From Clostridiaceae bacterium (GTDB lineage: Bacteria; Bacillota; Clostridia; Oscillospirales; Acutalibacteraceae), in NCBI GenBank assembly GCA_016295355.1, contig JAEDLK010000002.1, positions 36,959 to 100,958 of the forward strand: a stretch of DNA of 64,000 nucleotides, in the 5' to 3' direction. Every line of letters starts with the position of its first letter. Position 1 is the stretch's first letter. Under the pieces are notes generated by a model, which was given only the letters and a program-made list of their open reading frames with translations, ran no database searches and was not told the origin of the DNA. This document shows positions 52,735 through 62,175 of this stretch, piece by piece. Made by a program: the position numbers and the translations under genes.

Positions 52735-52775
52735 ACGGCCTTGAGAGAATGAATCTCTCAAGGCCGTCTTTATTA
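52735..52775. terminator. Bidirectional terminator between yerC and queT
   Basis: Perfect 14-bp stem ACGGCCTTGAGAGA/TCTCTCAAGGCCGT with a 5-base loop, followed by CTTTATT. The genes on each side converge. Confidence 0.9.
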
Positions 52776-52811
52776 GAAAGGCTACTGCGGGAATAACCTA
52801 AACAATCAGGT

Positions 52812-53288
52812 TTAATACCGAATTCGTTTGAAAATGGGAAACAGACACAGGGCAATCAAACAAACCCCTGCCTCGCCCAAAGCAACACTGCCGGCGGCCG
52901 TCAAAAAACCGATGGGCGTAAAATTACCGGCATAAAAACAAAGCTCCAACCCCACCAAAATACCATTGGTCACCACCGGAAAAAAGGCCGAAAGAACCGG
53001 ATAGCCATGTAAACAAACCCGCCTAAAGGCATAGCCCAGAACAGCGGCAATAAGCGTCGAGGCGGTGCCGATAAGCAAATCCAACGGCATAAACGATGCC
53101 GTGTTAGCTATGAAGCATCCGATGGTCAGTCCCGGGATGGCCGCCGGTGTTAAACAGCACAGAATGGTCAGCAACTCTGAAATCCGAAACTGAACCGGGC
53201 CGAAAGACAACGGATTTACGAATGTCAAGGCCGCATAGGCAGCCGCTATCACAGCGGTGGTTGTTAAAAAGCGTAGTTTTTGATGCAA
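52812..53288 (-). CDS. queT: QueT-family ECF transporter S component
   Basis: This 158-residue membrane protein of about six hydrophobic segments belongs to the QueT family, predicted to bring in queuosine precursors with the shared ECF module. Family features are FGPVQFRISELLTIL and AIPGLTIGCFIANT. TTG at 53288 is chosen because AGGGGGAG sits seven bases upstream; a TTG seven codons earlier overlaps that site. No queuosine genes or preQ1 riboswitch are visible nearby. Confidence 0.85.
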   Translation of the reverse strand: MHQKLRFLTTTAVIAAAYAALTFVNPLSFGPVQFRISELLTILCCLTPAAIPGLTIGCFIANTASFMPLDLLIGTASTLIAAVLGYAFRRVCLHGYPVLSAFFPVVTNGILVGLELCFYAGNFTPIGFLTAAGSVALGEAGVCLIALCLFPIFKRIRY

Positions 53289-53313
53289 TCCAAATCTCCC
53301 CCTTATCAAGGTA

Positions 53314-53337
53314 AAACCCGGCCTGACGGCCGGGTTT
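53314..53337 (-). terminator. Terminator between ferredoxin and queT
   Basis: AAACCCGGCC/GGCCGGGTTT stem with a TGAC loop and a short T-run on the minus strand. Confidence 0.75.
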
Positions 53338-53356
53338 ACAGAATCGTAAAAGACTA

Positions 53357-53524
53357 TTACTCGGCGATTGCCTCAACCGGACAACTATCAGCACAAGCGC
53401 CACAGCTAATGCAAGCATTTTCATCAATTACATACTGCTCATCACCCTCGGAAATAGCCTCCACCGGACAACCGGCAGCGCAGGTTCCGCACTTGATGCA
53501 AGCGTCGGAAATTTTGTATGCCAT
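53357..53524 (-). CDS. 2[4Fe-4S] ferredoxin
   Basis: The 55-residue clostridial-type ferredoxin has two CxxCxxCxxxCP motifs (CIKCGTCAAGCPVEAI and CISCGACADSCPVEAI). It is a low-potential electron carrier for pyruvate oxidation and hydrogenases. Ribosome site GGGAGGTG. Confidence 0.97.
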   Translation of the reverse strand: MAYKISDACIKCGTCAAGCPVEAISEGDEQYVIDENACISCGACADSCPVEAIAE

Positions 53525-53614
53525 TCAAATACACCTCCCATCCGTTAGACCAACCTAAAGGTCTCAGGTCGATGAGGGAATCCGTATGTGGTTCTTTCTC
53601 TTCGACTTAAGCCT

Positions 53615-53642
53615 ATTGTACACCATTTTGGAAAAATTGCAA
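53615..53642 (-). promoter_or_regulatory. Promoter of the ferredoxin gene
   Basis: Minus strand TTGCAA, 16 bp, TACAAT, beginning right after the ricT stop. The leader is about 85 nt. Confidence 0.65.
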
Positions 53643-53643
53643 G

Positions 53644-54567
53644 TTATTTTTCTGTTTCTGGCTTTTCGGGAAGCTTGTTGTCCCGTTTTTTGGGCTTTTT
53701 TTCGGCCGTCTTTTCGAGTGCCTTATCGGGCTTTTTATCCGATGATTTCTTTTGCCGAGTGCGTGAAAGGATAACCACCTTATCCCGATTCGTTTTAATG
53801 GGTGCCGCCTCGGAGCCGTTTAATTTGACCGTAATATTGCCGGTAATGACATTTACATCGGTCACAACACCGATTCCTGCCTCGCATTCAACCATAGCCC
53901 CGACATTCGGTGTCTTTTTGAGCAGATACTCGTAGGCGTCCTGTTCATATTTCAAACAGCACATCAACCGTCCACAGCTACCTGAAATTTTGGTCGGATT
54001 CAGGGACAGCCCCTGCTCTTTAGCCATCTTAATGGAAACCGGTTGGAACCCGTTCAAAAATCGAGAACAGCAGAACGGTTGACCGCAAATGCCGATACCG
54101 CCCAACATACGGGCCTCATCACGAACACCGATTTGCCGCAACTCAATACGCATATGCAGCGTCGAGGCCAAATCCTTTACCAGCTCACGAAAATCCACCC
54201 GTCCCTCAGAGGTAAAGAAAAAAATCACTTTACTGCCGTCAAACGCATACTGTGCCTCGGTCAGCTTCATATCCAAGCCATGCTTGCTGATTTTTTCCTC
54301 GCATACCTTAAAGGCTGATGCCTGCTTGACTTTATTCTCCTCGATTCGCTTCATATCCTTGTCGGTGGCCTTGCGGAGAGCCTTCTTTAAGGGCTTGACA
54401 ATGCTTTCATCCTCAACGCTGTGATTCTTTTCACAGACGATGCCGCACTCCGTTCCCTGAGCGGTTTCAACCACGGCATAATCGCCGTTTTCAAAGGCAA
54501 TACCGTCCGGATCAAAGAAGTACGGTGCGCCCTCAGCCTTAAATTTAACTGAAATAACTTCGGTCAT
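53644..54567 (-). CDS. ricT: PSP1-domain protein RicT (YaaT)
   Basis: The 307-residue protein has the PSP1 core with the cysteine-rich signature GGIGICGQPFCC and SCGRLMCCLKYEQ that holds iron-sulfur clusters in the Ric complex. In B. subtilis RicT with RicA and RicF stimulates RNase Y-dependent mRNA processing. The last ~45 residues are a Lys/Pro-rich tail. It is the last gene of the trpS-holB-ricT run. Confidence 0.93.
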   Translation of the reverse strand: MTEVISVKFKAEGAPYFFDPDGIAFENGDYAVVETAQGTECGIVCEKNHSVEDESIVKPLKKALRKATDKDMKRIEENKVKQASAFKVCEEKISKHGLDMKLTEAQYAFDGSKVIFFFTSEGRVDFRELVKDLASTLHMRIELRQIGVRDEARMLGGIGICGQPFCCSRFLNGFQPVSIKMAKEQGLSLNPTKISGSCGRLMCCLKYEQDAYEYLLKKTPNVGAMVECEAGIGVVTDVNVITGNITVKLNGSEAAPIKTNRDKVVILSRTRQKKSSDKKPDKALEKTAEKKPKKRDNKLPEKPETEK

Positions 54568-54576
54568 ATATACCTC

Positions 54577-55515
54577 CTAACGGGCCTGACCCGTCACATT
54601 TTCATATCGATACGCCGCCGCACAAAGCAACAGCGATAAATTTCCGTTGTTCTTTAACTGATTCATCACTTCATCGGTGATGTCCAAATAGGCAAACAAC
54701 CTTTTGACGGTATAAGGCTCATCAAAATCCCGTTTGATTGATGAAAGCAGGGAGAGCCTCAGGGCCGTAAAAAAGCGTTCGGTCTTCGCCCTATCTTTAT
54801 CCAGCTTAGCGGTCATACAGAGCATTTCATAAATATTACCGGCTTCCATAGCCGACCGATAGCTGTCAGCCAATTCGGTCAAACCACCGTCCTTTTGGCG
54901 TCCCAACAGCGACAAGGCTCTGCCGATATTGCCGTCGGCCAACGAAGCAGCACGAGTAATAGCCTCTTCTTTAGCCCGACTGTGGGCACGAAGATAGTCC
55001 TCGCAATCCGCCACGCAGGGCGTTTTCAGCGAAAAGACCGTACAGCGTGACAACACGGTCGGCAACAAAGCAGCACAAGACAGACACTCTAACACAAACA
55101 CCGTCTGTCCGGGGGGCTCCTCCAAGATTTTAAGCAACGCATTCTGTGACTCTGCGTTCATGGTTTCGGCTCTGTCAATGACAAAAACAAGGGCTGATGC
55201 CATTTGCGGTTTTTGATACGCCTGCATACGAAGCTGTCGGATTTGATCCACCGAAATGCCCTTTCGATTTTCCGGCGGCTGTATGATAAACAGATCGGGA
55301 TGCGTGCCGACCGACACCAAATGGCAGTCTTTACAGGTTTCACAAGGGGCATCTTCAGCTCTGCACAGAACCGTTTTAGCCACCGTTTCACTCAAAAGAC
55401 TTTTCCCGGTACCGCTCTCTCCTTCAATCACGATGGCATGCGGAATACGACCGGCTCTGACAACAGCCTGCCATTTCTCAGCCACGCCCTCATTCGAAAT
55501 CAAAGGAAAGCTCAT
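54577..55515 (-). CDS. holB: DNA polymerase III delta-prime subunit
   Basis: The 312-residue AAA+ clamp-loader subunit has a P-loop GESGTGKS, a zinc-binding CETCKDC segment and NALLKILEEPP, the classic delta-prime/gamma motif. It is part of the replicative clamp loader. It overlaps the trpS stop by 4 bp (ATGA); ricT starts 9 bp downstream. Confidence 0.92.
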   Translation of the reverse strand: MSFPLISNEGVAEKWQAVVRAGRIPHAIVIEGESGTGKSLLSETVAKTVLCRAEDAPCETCKDCHLVSVGTHPDLFIIQPPENRKGISVDQIRQLRMQAYQKPQMASALVFVIDRAETMNAESQNALLKILEEPPGQTVFVLECLSCAALLPTVLSRCTVFSLKTPCVADCEDYLRAHSRAKEEAITRAASLADGNIGRALSLLGRQKDGGLTELADSYRSAMEAGNIYEMLCMTAKLDKDRAKTERFFTALRLSLLSSIKRDFDEPYTVKRLFAYLDITDEVMNQLKNNGNLSLLLCAAAYRYENVTGQAR

Positions 55516-56522
55516 AGCACAAAGCCAACCTTTTTCATGGCCTTACAAAGCGTCTTACGAGCCACACGCTCGGCACGCAAAGCGCCCTCACGGTAGTAAA
55601 CCTCCAACTGCTTTTTATCGGCAATCAGCTCATTGTAGCGAGTGCGAATCGGAGCCAGTGCATCCGCCACCGTTTCACCGACGGCCAACTTAAAGTCACC
55701 GTAGCCTTTACCCTCAAACTCACGGGCAATCTCTTCTTCGCTCTTGCCGGTGATGGCTGAATAAATGCCGATTAAATTGTTCACGCCGTCCTTGCCTTCG
55801 CCCACGCAAACCTGTGTTTGACTGTCGGTCACGGCTCTTTTGAACTTGCGAATAACGGTATCCCTATCATCCAAAATCGACACATAGCCGTTCGGATTCG
55901 GATCTGACTTAGACATCTTCTTGGTCGGATTCTGCAAGGACATGACCCGTGCGCCGGCCCTGGGAATATAAGGTTCAGGAACGGTAAAGACATCCCCGTA
56001 CAACCGGTTAAAGCGCAATGCAATATCCCGTGCAATCTCCAAATGCTGTTTTTGATCGGCACCGACCGGCACGAAGTCCGGTTGATACAGCAAAATATCG
56101 GCCGCCATCAAAGCCGGATAGGCAAACAAACCGACATTGATGTTATCGGCATGAGAGGCCGATTTGTCCTTAAACTGCGTCATTCGGGATAATTCACCGA
56201 ACTGGGTATAACAAGATAAAATCCAAGACAACTGAGCGTGTTCGGGTACCTGCGACTGAATAAACAGGGTTGAGCGATTGGGATCCAGTCCCAAGGCCAA
56301 CATCAACGCATAAATGGAATAAATCTGCTGACGAAGCTTGGCCGGCTCCTGGCGAACGGTGATGGCGTGCAAGTCCGCCACCGCAAAGGTGCAGTCAAAC
56401 TCATCCTGCATTCCCACCCAGTTTTTCAGTGCGCCCAAATAGTTGCCCAAAGTCGGCACACCGCTCGGCTGAATACAGCTTAATACTTTCTTTTTTTCGA
56501 CCGTAGCCGTTGTTTCACACAT
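55512..56522 (-). CDS. trpS: Tryptophanyl-tRNA synthetase
   Basis: The 336-residue class I synthetase has PSGVPTLGNYLGAL in the HIGH region, a FADLHAIT-like segment and KMSKSDPNPNG. The start at 56522 follows GGGAGAAG. A 19-codon upstream extension covers the promoter and is rejected. The leader is too short for a T-box. Confidence 0.97.
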   Translation of the reverse strand: MCETTATVEKKKVLSCIQPSGVPTLGNYLGALKNWVGMQDEFDCTFAVADLHAITVRQEPAKLRQQIYSIYALMLALGLDPNRSTLFIQSQVPEHAQLSWILSCYTQFGELSRMTQFKDKSASHADNINVGLFAYPALMAADILLYQPDFVPVGADQKQHLEIARDIALRFNRLYGDVFTVPEPYIPRAGARVMSLQNPTKKMSKSDPNPNGYVSILDDRDTVIRKFKRAVTDSQTQVCVGEGKDGVNNLIGIYSAITGKSEEEIAREFEGKGYGDFKLAVGETVADALAPIRTRYNELIADKKQLEVYYREGALRAERVARKTLCKAMKKVGFVL

Positions 56523-56552
56523 AATTCTTCTCCCAAAAATGGCATTTGCTTT

Positions 56553-56581
56553 ATTGTACCACAGAATCCCCGTTGTCACAA
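56553..56581 (-). promoter_or_regulatory. Promoter of trpS-holB-ricT
   Basis: Minus strand TTGTGA, 17 bp, TACAAT. Confidence 0.65.
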
Positions 56582-56584
56582 GGC

Positions 56585-56956
56585 CTATTTATCCGACTGT
56601 TGCTCTGTCGATTCTTCCAGTCGGCGCAGACGTTCCTCTAACAGCGCTACACTTTGGGAAAGTCGATACAAACGGTTTGTCACCGTACTGACAATCACAG
56701 TCAGCGACAACAGAATCAACAGTCCCATACCGCCGGCAATCATAAACACGGTATTGGGGATACTGGCTACCCCCAATAAGCCGGCCACCAAACCGATCAA
56801 ATCGGGAAAGATGACCAACACAATCATGATCAGATCCGAAAACAGCCATAAAAGCGTATATTTCAAATTCAATTTTTGCTTGCGAAGCAAAGAAAAGACT
56901 ATCACGGTGAAGAGAAGCAATACCACAGCCAAGCTGATTCTCAAGGCAAGGATCAT
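56585..56956 (-). CDS. DUF2304 membrane protein
   Basis: The 123-residue protein has three hydrophobic segments and a C-terminal coiled coil (RLSQSVALLEERLRRLEES). This fits DUF2304, which is regularly found beside GT2 glycosyltransferases of the polyprenyl-phosphate type, as here (2 bp from the GT2 gene). It probably assists that enzyme at the membrane. Confidence 0.85.
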   Translation of the reverse strand: MILALRISLAVVLLLFTVIVFSLLRKQKLNLKYTLLWLFSDLIMIVLVIFPDLIGLVAGLLGVASIPNTVFMIAGGMGLLILLSLTVIVSTVTNRLYRLSQSVALLEERLRRLEESTEQQSDK

Positions 56957-56958
56957 GT

Positions 56959-57666
56959 TCAGTTTGCTCCTTTCTTGCCGACACTCATAGCACTGACCAA
57001 CAGCGCTAAAGTAACCTTGATCATATAATAAATGCTTTTGAAGGCCCGTATGGAGGATTGACCGCCTTCACGCTCATGCATGACCACCGGCACCTCACAT
57101 ATGCGATACCCATTTCGGCAGGCCGCTACAATAGCCTCCGGTTCGGGATAATCCTTGGCATAATTCACACTGAAATACCGAATCATGTCCCGACCGGCAC
57201 CGCGAAAACCCGAAGTCACATCGCTGATTTTCAGCCCGGTACAAAGTCGTATAATACCGCTCAACCAACGAATGCCGACCCTTCTCATAAAGGAGGTCTG
57301 GAAGCCTATCTTTTCGATAAAGCGTGAACCAACCGTCATATCTGCCTGCCCGTTCACGATCGGCGCAATCAGCTTCTCGATATAAGACGGATCGTGTTGC
57401 CCGTCACCGTCCATTTGAACGGCAATGTCATACCCGTTTTCCAAAGCAAACCGATACCCCGTCTGTACACCGCCGCCGATGCCCAAGTTGATCGGCAGAT
57501 TCAAGTGTCGCCATCCGTGTTCGGCTAAAATAGCCCCGGTACGATCGGTTGAGCAATCGTTAATCACTATATAATCATACTGTGGGAATTCGGTCTGCAG
57601 CTGTGTAACCACCCGTTCAATGTTGTCCTGCTCATTAAACGCCGGTATCATGATTAAAACCTTCAT
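56959..57666 (-). CDS. Dolichyl-phosphate-mannose-synthase-like GT2
   Basis: The 235-residue enzyme has LIMIPAFNEQDNIERVV, DYIVINDCSTD, the metal motif AVQMDGDGQHDPSYI and VTSGFRGAGRDMI. It probably loads a sugar onto undecaprenyl phosphate. A C-terminal hydrophobic patch may touch the membrane. It overlaps the upstream GT4 gene by 4 bp. Confidence 0.9.
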   Translation of the reverse strand: MKVLIMIPAFNEQDNIERVVTQLQTEFPQYDYIVINDCSTDRTGAILAEHGWRHLNLPINLGIGGGVQTGYRFALENGYDIAVQMDGDGQHDPSYIEKLIAPIVNGQADMTVGSRFIEKIGFQTSFMRRVGIRWLSGIIRLCTGLKISDVTSGFRGAGRDMIRYFSVNYAKDYPEPEAIVAACRNGYRICEVPVVMHEREGGQSSIRAFKSIYYMIKVTLALLVSAMSVGKKGAN

Positions 57667-58805
57667 GACCGTAATTCCTCCATTACTTCAACAATTCGCC
57701 CGGCCGTAGCTGTAAAGGTAAAATGACGGCAAAGAGCCTCTTTACAGACTTCGGCCGCCCTTTGACAATACGCAGGGTCGGACAACGCCCTTGTCAAGGC
57801 ATTTTTGACCGTTTCAAGTCGGTTATCCTCCATAATGATGCCGTGATTCTCATCAACAATCAGTTCCTTGGCACCGCCGTGTGCCGTTGTGATAACAAAG
57901 CATCCGGCTGCCACCGCCTCTAACACGGAGGTCGGCATCCCCTCGGAATCGCTCGGCAGACAAAAGATATCGCTTTCGCTCAGCAGGGCAATAACCTCAT
58001 TAAACGGCAACGGTCCCAATAAAATTGTCTTTTGTCGTTCGCGTTTGTTAAGCTGTTCCGCCAAGGCACCGTCACCGGCTACCAACAGGCGCACCGGTTG
58101 CTTCAGTTGCTCAATGGCATCAATCAGTTGGACGATTCCTTTTTCCGGAATCAACCGTCCCACAAAGGCCACCACCGGCAGTCCGTCCGGCACGCCGAAT
58201 TCCTCTTTGAAAGAACGGGAACGATTGGCTGCCAGAGTCTCAATTTCCTCAATATCCACAGCGTTATACAAAACGCCCTCGGAGCGAATACCGAAATGGG
58301 CACTCCAATCACAGGCCGCCTGACTGACCCCGTAATAATGATGGCAGTAACGCTTAAGCTGTGCGGTCAAGAAATGCTCAAAAAGAGCACCGGCCTTATC
58401 AAGAAGCGGCTGGTTAACCGATAGATGCCCCGTGCCATGTTCAATGGTAATGCAGGGAATTCTCCGCCGATAAGCCATTTTGGCGGCATTTAAGCTGTGA
58501 AAATAGAACCGGGCATGAATCACGACAAAATCAAAAGGCAACTGCTCAATTTCCCGATACAACCGCCGATACGTCTTGTTTTTTTGGGGACAAGGATACC
58601 GCCCACGCAAAAAATTATAACAAGGCAATCGGTAAATCATCATACCGTCAGCTTCTTCCTTGTCGGCCAAACCAAAACAATTGTTTGTCACAATCGTTAC
58701 GTGATGCCCCATAGCCGTTAATTGTCGCCCGACATACAGCGTGTACCGTTCAATTCCGCCGATATTGGGCAGATAATTAGCGGCAAACATACAGATTTCA
58801 GCCAT
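57663..58805 (-). CDS. Family 4 glycosyltransferase
   Basis: The 380-residue GT-B enzyme has the N-terminal acceptor half starting NYLPNIGGIERYTLYVGRQL. The C-terminal donor half has VAFVGRLIPEKGI, and the E-x7-E region lies in SDSEGMPTSVLEAVAAG. It adds a sugar to an envelope glycan. It overlaps licD by 8 bp and the GT2 by 4 bp. Confidence 0.92.
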   Translation of the reverse strand: MAEICMFAANYLPNIGGIERYTLYVGRQLTAMGHHVTIVTNNCFGLADKEEADGMMIYRLPCYNFLRGRYPCPQKNKTYRRLYREIEQLPFDFVVIHARFYFHSLNAAKMAYRRRIPCITIEHGTGHLSVNQPLLDKAGALFEHFLTAQLKRYCHHYYGVSQAACDWSAHFGIRSEGVLYNAVDIEEIETLAANRSRSFKEEFGVPDGLPVVAFVGRLIPEKGIVQLIDAIEQLKQPVRLLVAGDGALAEQLNKRERQKTILLGPLPFNEVIALLSESDIFCLPSDSEGMPTSVLEAVAAGCFVITTAHGGAKELIVDENHGIIMEDNRLETVKNALTRALSDPAYCQRAAEVCKEALCRHFTFTATAGRIVEVMEELRS

Positions 58806-59664
58806 TCGTCAACACCGTTTCCTTGTCCTCACCGAACGCAATCACAGCCGGGCGGTGCGTCACCCGCTGTTCGACCGGCGGTAACTGACGGAAATCCCCA
58901 TACTGATCGTTCAATATCTGTTCATCCCGATACGGAACGGACAGCATTAAATGTTCAAACGGTATTTCGTGTGTGGGAAACAAATCAGTCCGTCTAATGC
59001 GTTCCTTTTCAGCCCACGGACTGCAAAACGAAGTAACATACTCGGTATCAGGCCGATCGTTATACAGCTTGGCCACCGCCTCGAGCCGTCGATACAAGGT
59101 CGGCCCTGTGATGTGGAGCAGGCGCAAAAACACCCTTGTCAGGAAAAAGATCATACGGCACGCCACCGCTTTAAGTCCACCAAACGGCAGACAGGGCTTT
59201 CCCCGGCCGGTCAAGAACAGCAGCCGACCGAAGAGATAGCTTTTTCTATACTGGCGGCGGCTTTCCTTAGCATCATCGCTCACCGAATCATAAACAAAAA
59301 TATCCATATTGATGCCTTTTTTGGTTTTGCAGTTGACATCGTCCTCGGATAAAAAGAGCGTTCCCTTCTTTTGAATGTGTATCACACTGCAGGCGTAATC
59401 CGGATCGGTCAACGGGCTTACCAGCTCATACTGGGGACCCATTTCATCCACCACCTGCAAGAACCGCTCGTATTCGCTGCGCATCATGCCGATGTCCAAA
59501 TCGTCATCCCACGGAATGAATCCGCCATGGCGCTCCGCCCCAATAGCGGTACCGAAAACAGCAAAATAGGTAATACCATGTGCCTTGCACACCTCAATAA
59601 AACGACCGAGGATCTCGGTTTCCACCTGCCACAGACGGCTAAGTGTTTGTGCATCGTATTCCAT
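58798..59664 (-). CDS. LicD-family phosphotransferase
   Basis: The 288-residue protein has the LicD nucleotidyltransferase-type motif FGTAIGAERHGGFIPWDDDLDIGM near residues 40-63, with the catalytic Asp pair in DDDLDI. LicD proteins attach phosphocholine or similar groups to teichoic acids and polysaccharides; the actual group is unknown here. The start at 59664 follows AAAGGAG. The long upstream frame runs through repeat copy 3 and is rejected. Confidence 0.9.
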   Translation of the reverse strand: MEYDAQTLSRLWQVETEILGRFIEVCKAHGITYFAVFGTAIGAERHGGFIPWDDDLDIGMMRSEYERFLQVVDEMGPQYELVSPLTDPDYACSVIHIQKKGTLFLSEDDVNCKTKKGINMDIFVYDSVSDDAKESRRQYRKSYLFGRLLFLTGRGKPCLPFGGLKAVACRMIFFLTRVFLRLLHITGPTLYRRLEAVAKLYNDRPDTEYVTSFCSPWAEKERIRRTDLFPTHEIPFEHLMLSVPYRDEQILNDQYGDFRQLPPVEQRVTHRPAVIAFGEDKETVLTNG

Positions 59665-59715
59665 TATATACTCCTTTATTCGTGCGGTCTGATAGACAAA
59701 TTCAACAGCCACCGG

Positions 59716-59928
59716 TATAATGACTATAGAATATCGAAACGCTAAAAAGCGTTTCGATAAGCCGATTTTATCGGCTTTTGCCAATTCAAATACGCACTGT
59801 TTTGAATTTGCTCTATATCCATTGCAATGGTATCGACAAATTTTCTTTGAAAATTTGCTACCAAATCGAAGATTTGGTGTCGAAATCGTGTGTTTAACCA
59901 CTATTTCGACTATCTATAACCATTATAA
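59716..59928 (-). repeat. Structured interspersed repeat, copy 3
   Basis: A 213-bp inverted copy of the elements at 133-349 and 37457-37670. Relative to licD it has the same orientation as copy 2 has to yhaM. The ends TATAATGACTATAG and CTATAACCATTATA form terminal inverted repeats. The 5-bp string ACCGG flanks the element on both sides, as expected of a target duplication. It lies in the licD leader, 52 bp before the start codon. Confidence 0.9.
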
Positions 59929-60112
59929 CCGGTCATTCCCGTAAGCGATTGAAGGTCTCCGTCAACAACCGTTTTTGCGATTAGAACGACCGAACCGACA
60001 GGCGGGACAGTTCCTGTTTGCCATACGGTTTGGATGTCGCTTTCACACTGTGACAACAGACAAATCGTTAACCATTCCGTCAGGGGTTCGACAAACTAAA
60101 CAGCCCCAAAGT

Positions 60113-60141
60113 ATTATAACATACTCCCCTCTGTTGTTCAA
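60113..60141 (-). promoter_or_regulatory. Promoter of the licD operon, upstream of the repeat
   Basis: Minus strand TTGAAC, 17 bp, TATAAT. The leader of about 440 nt contains repeat copy 3. The interval 59929-60112 shows no gene. Confidence 0.6.
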
Positions 60142-60158
60142 CAATATTTTACCCTTGC

Positions 60159-60187
60159 TTGACTTTTGAAAGACGCATGTATATAAT
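60159..60187 (+). promoter_or_regulatory. Promoter of the tandem-domain glycosyltransferase
   Basis: TTGACT, 17 bp, TATAAT, divergent from the licD promoter. Confidence 0.8.
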
Positions 60188-60234
60188 GATGTAGATAATA
60201 AATCCACTGTTTTAAGCAGAAAGCGGGTATTCTT

Positions 60235-62076
60235 TTGACACTGAAAGCAAAAGTTAACAACCTATATACCAAAATACACGATGTCTTGGTGCATGTCCCT
60301 TTGGTGCATGAAGTAGGGCGTTTGGTCATGTTCATCCATCGGTACGGCTTTCGCCCGTTATTTGCTCGTATTAAACGCCGTTTCAAATCGCCGTTTAAGC
60401 GCTTTTCCCTCTGGCGCATCAGTAAAAAGGAACGCCGTGCTCAAAACGCCGCTGTCTTCGATAAGCCTATTGTATTCAGCGTTTTGGTACCGCTGTATAA
60501 CACACCCCTTGTCTTCTTGAACGAATTGATCGGTTCCCTAAAAGATCAGACCTACCGACGGTGGGAGCTATGTTTTGCCGACGGTAGTGATGCCGATCAC
60601 GCCGATGTCGGTAAGCTGTGTCGCAGATTGACCGCCGGAGATACCCGTATTCGATATAGTCGCTTGCCTAAAAACATGGGCATCTCCGAAAACACCAATG
60701 CCTGTTTGCGGATGGCCACCGGGGACTATTTTGTGTTGCTTGACCATGATGATTTGTTACATCCGTCAGCTCTGTATTACATGGCCGAGGCCATTAACCG
60801 TACCGATGCCGATTTACTGTATTCCGATGAAACCACCTTTTCCAAGCATCCGACCGATGCGTATTTTCATCATTATAAGCCTGATTTTTCACCCGATTTG
60901 CTTCGTAGTATCAACTATATTTGTCATTTAACTGTCTTCAGCCGTACTTTACAGGAAACCGTTGGTTATTTTCGCTCGGATTATGACGGCAGCCAAGATT
61001 ACGATATGATTCTGCGTTTAAGCGAACAGGCCAAACGCATTGTTCACATTCCTCGACTGTTGTACTTTTGGCGAGCCCATGCCGCCAGCGTAGCCGGTGA
61101 TATTTCTGCTAAGCCCTATGTGTTGGATGCTGCCAAACGGGCAATTGCCGAGCACCTTAAAAGGGTGAATTTACCCGGCGAGGTTTTGGACGGTCCCGTG
61201 ATTTCCACCTATCGGATTGCCTATGCCCTAAAGGGCACACCGAAAATTTCCATCATCATTCCCAACAAGGATCATCTCACCGATTTGCAAAGATGCCTGT
61301 CTTCTGTTTATTCGTTATCAACCTATCCAAATTTTGAAATCATTATTGTTGAAAACGGCAGCGAAAAATCAGAGACCTTTGACTATTATACGGAACAAAC
61401 CAACCTGCACAGCAATTTACGGGTGGTAACCTGGAGTAAGGGCTTTAACTTTTCAGCTATTTGCAATTTCGGTGCCGAGATGGCCGATGGTCAATACCTG
61501 GTTATGCTCAACAATGATATCGAGATCATCACCCCCGATTGGTTGGAACAACTTCTGATGTATGCCCAGCGTGATGATGTCGGCGCTGTCGGTGCCAAGC
61601 TATATTACCCTGATGACACCATTCAGCACGCCGGTGTTATTTTGGGCGTCGGGGGTTTGGCCGGCCATTCTCATAAGGGGCGTGACCGCAAGGACAGCGG
61701 TTATGTCAACCGTGCGGTTTTAGTACAGGATTTGTCAGCCGTCACCGCCGCTTTAATGATGATACCCAAAAAGGTGTTTGATGAGGTCACAGGCTTTGAT
61801 CCGGGATATGCCGTTGCCTTTAACGATGTGGACTTGTGCATGAAAATTCGTCAAAAGGGCTACAACATTGTCTTTACGCCCTTCTGTGAAGCTTATCACT
61901 GCGAATCTAAAAGCCGTGGTCTGGAGGACTCTGACGAGAAGATTGCCCGCTTCAATTCTGAGGTTGACCGCTTTATGGAGCGATGGAGCGCCGAGGTTTC
62001 CGCAGGTGACCCTTACTACAACCCGAATCTGGATTTGACCAATGAGCACTTTGCACCCAAGCCAGTTGAGTCATAA
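60235..62076 (+). CDS. Tandem-domain GT2 glycosyltransferase
   Basis: The 613-residue protein has two GT-A modules. The first (about 75-300) has FSVLVPLYNTPLVFLNELI and VLLDHDDLLHPSA. The second (about 335-590) has ISIIIPNKDHLTDLQRCLSS, LVMLNNDIEIITPDWLE and FNDVDLCMKIRQKGY. Such fused transferases build repeating sugar units of surface polysaccharides such as rhamnans. TTG is the best start, though the ribosome site is weak. Monocistronic, with its own promoter and terminator. Confidence 0.88.
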   Translation: MTLKAKVNNLYTKIHDVLVHVPLVHEVGRLVMFIHRYGFRPLFARIKRRFKSPFKRFSLWRISKKERRAQNAAVFDKPIVFSVLVPLYNTPLVFLNELIGSLKDQTYRRWELCFADGSDADHADVGKLCRRLTAGDTRIRYSRLPKNMGISENTNACLRMATGDYFVLLDHDDLLHPSALYYMAEAINRTDADLLYSDETTFSKHPTDAYFHHYKPDFSPDLLRSINYICHLTVFSRTLQETVGYFRSDYDGSQDYDMILRLSEQAKRIVHIPRLLYFWRAHAASVAGDISAKPYVLDAAKRAIAEHLKRVNLPGEVLDGPVISTYRIAYALKGTPKISIIIPNKDHLTDLQRCLSSVYSLSTYPNFEIIIVENGSEKSETFDYYTEQTNLHSNLRVVTWSKGFNFSAICNFGAEMADGQYLVMLNNDIEIITPDWLEQLLMYAQRDDVGAVGAKLYYPDDTIQHAGVILGVGGLAGHSHKGRDRKDSGYVNRAVLVQDLSAVTAALMMIPKKVFDEVTGFDPGYAVAFNDVDLCMKIRQKGYNIVFTPFCEAYHCESKSRGLEDSDEKIARFNSEVDRFMERWSAEVSAGDPYYNPNLDLTNEHFAPKPVES

Positions 62077-62116
62077 CTGCTTTAACTCCGTTTTGTATCA
62101 CGGTTAATCATCAAAA

Positions 62117-62160
62117 AAACGACTGTCGTAAAGGAACATCCTGTGCGACAGTCGTTTTTT
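62117..62160. terminator. Bidirectional terminator
   Basis: 12-bp perfect stem AAACGACTGTCG/CGACAGTCGTTT, T-runs on both strands. It separates two converging glycosyltransferase genes. Confidence 0.93.
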
Positions 62161-62175
62161 GTAACGGTATCATGA

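Noticed and set aside
53313..53338. Possible preQ1 riboswitch before queT
   Set aside because: The sequence is a simple symmetrical terminator hairpin of the ferredoxin gene and lacks the preQ1 aptamer core.
59665..59901. N-terminal extension of LicD through the repeat
   Set aside because: Same reason: it is repeat sequence, and AAAGGAG marks the start at 59664.
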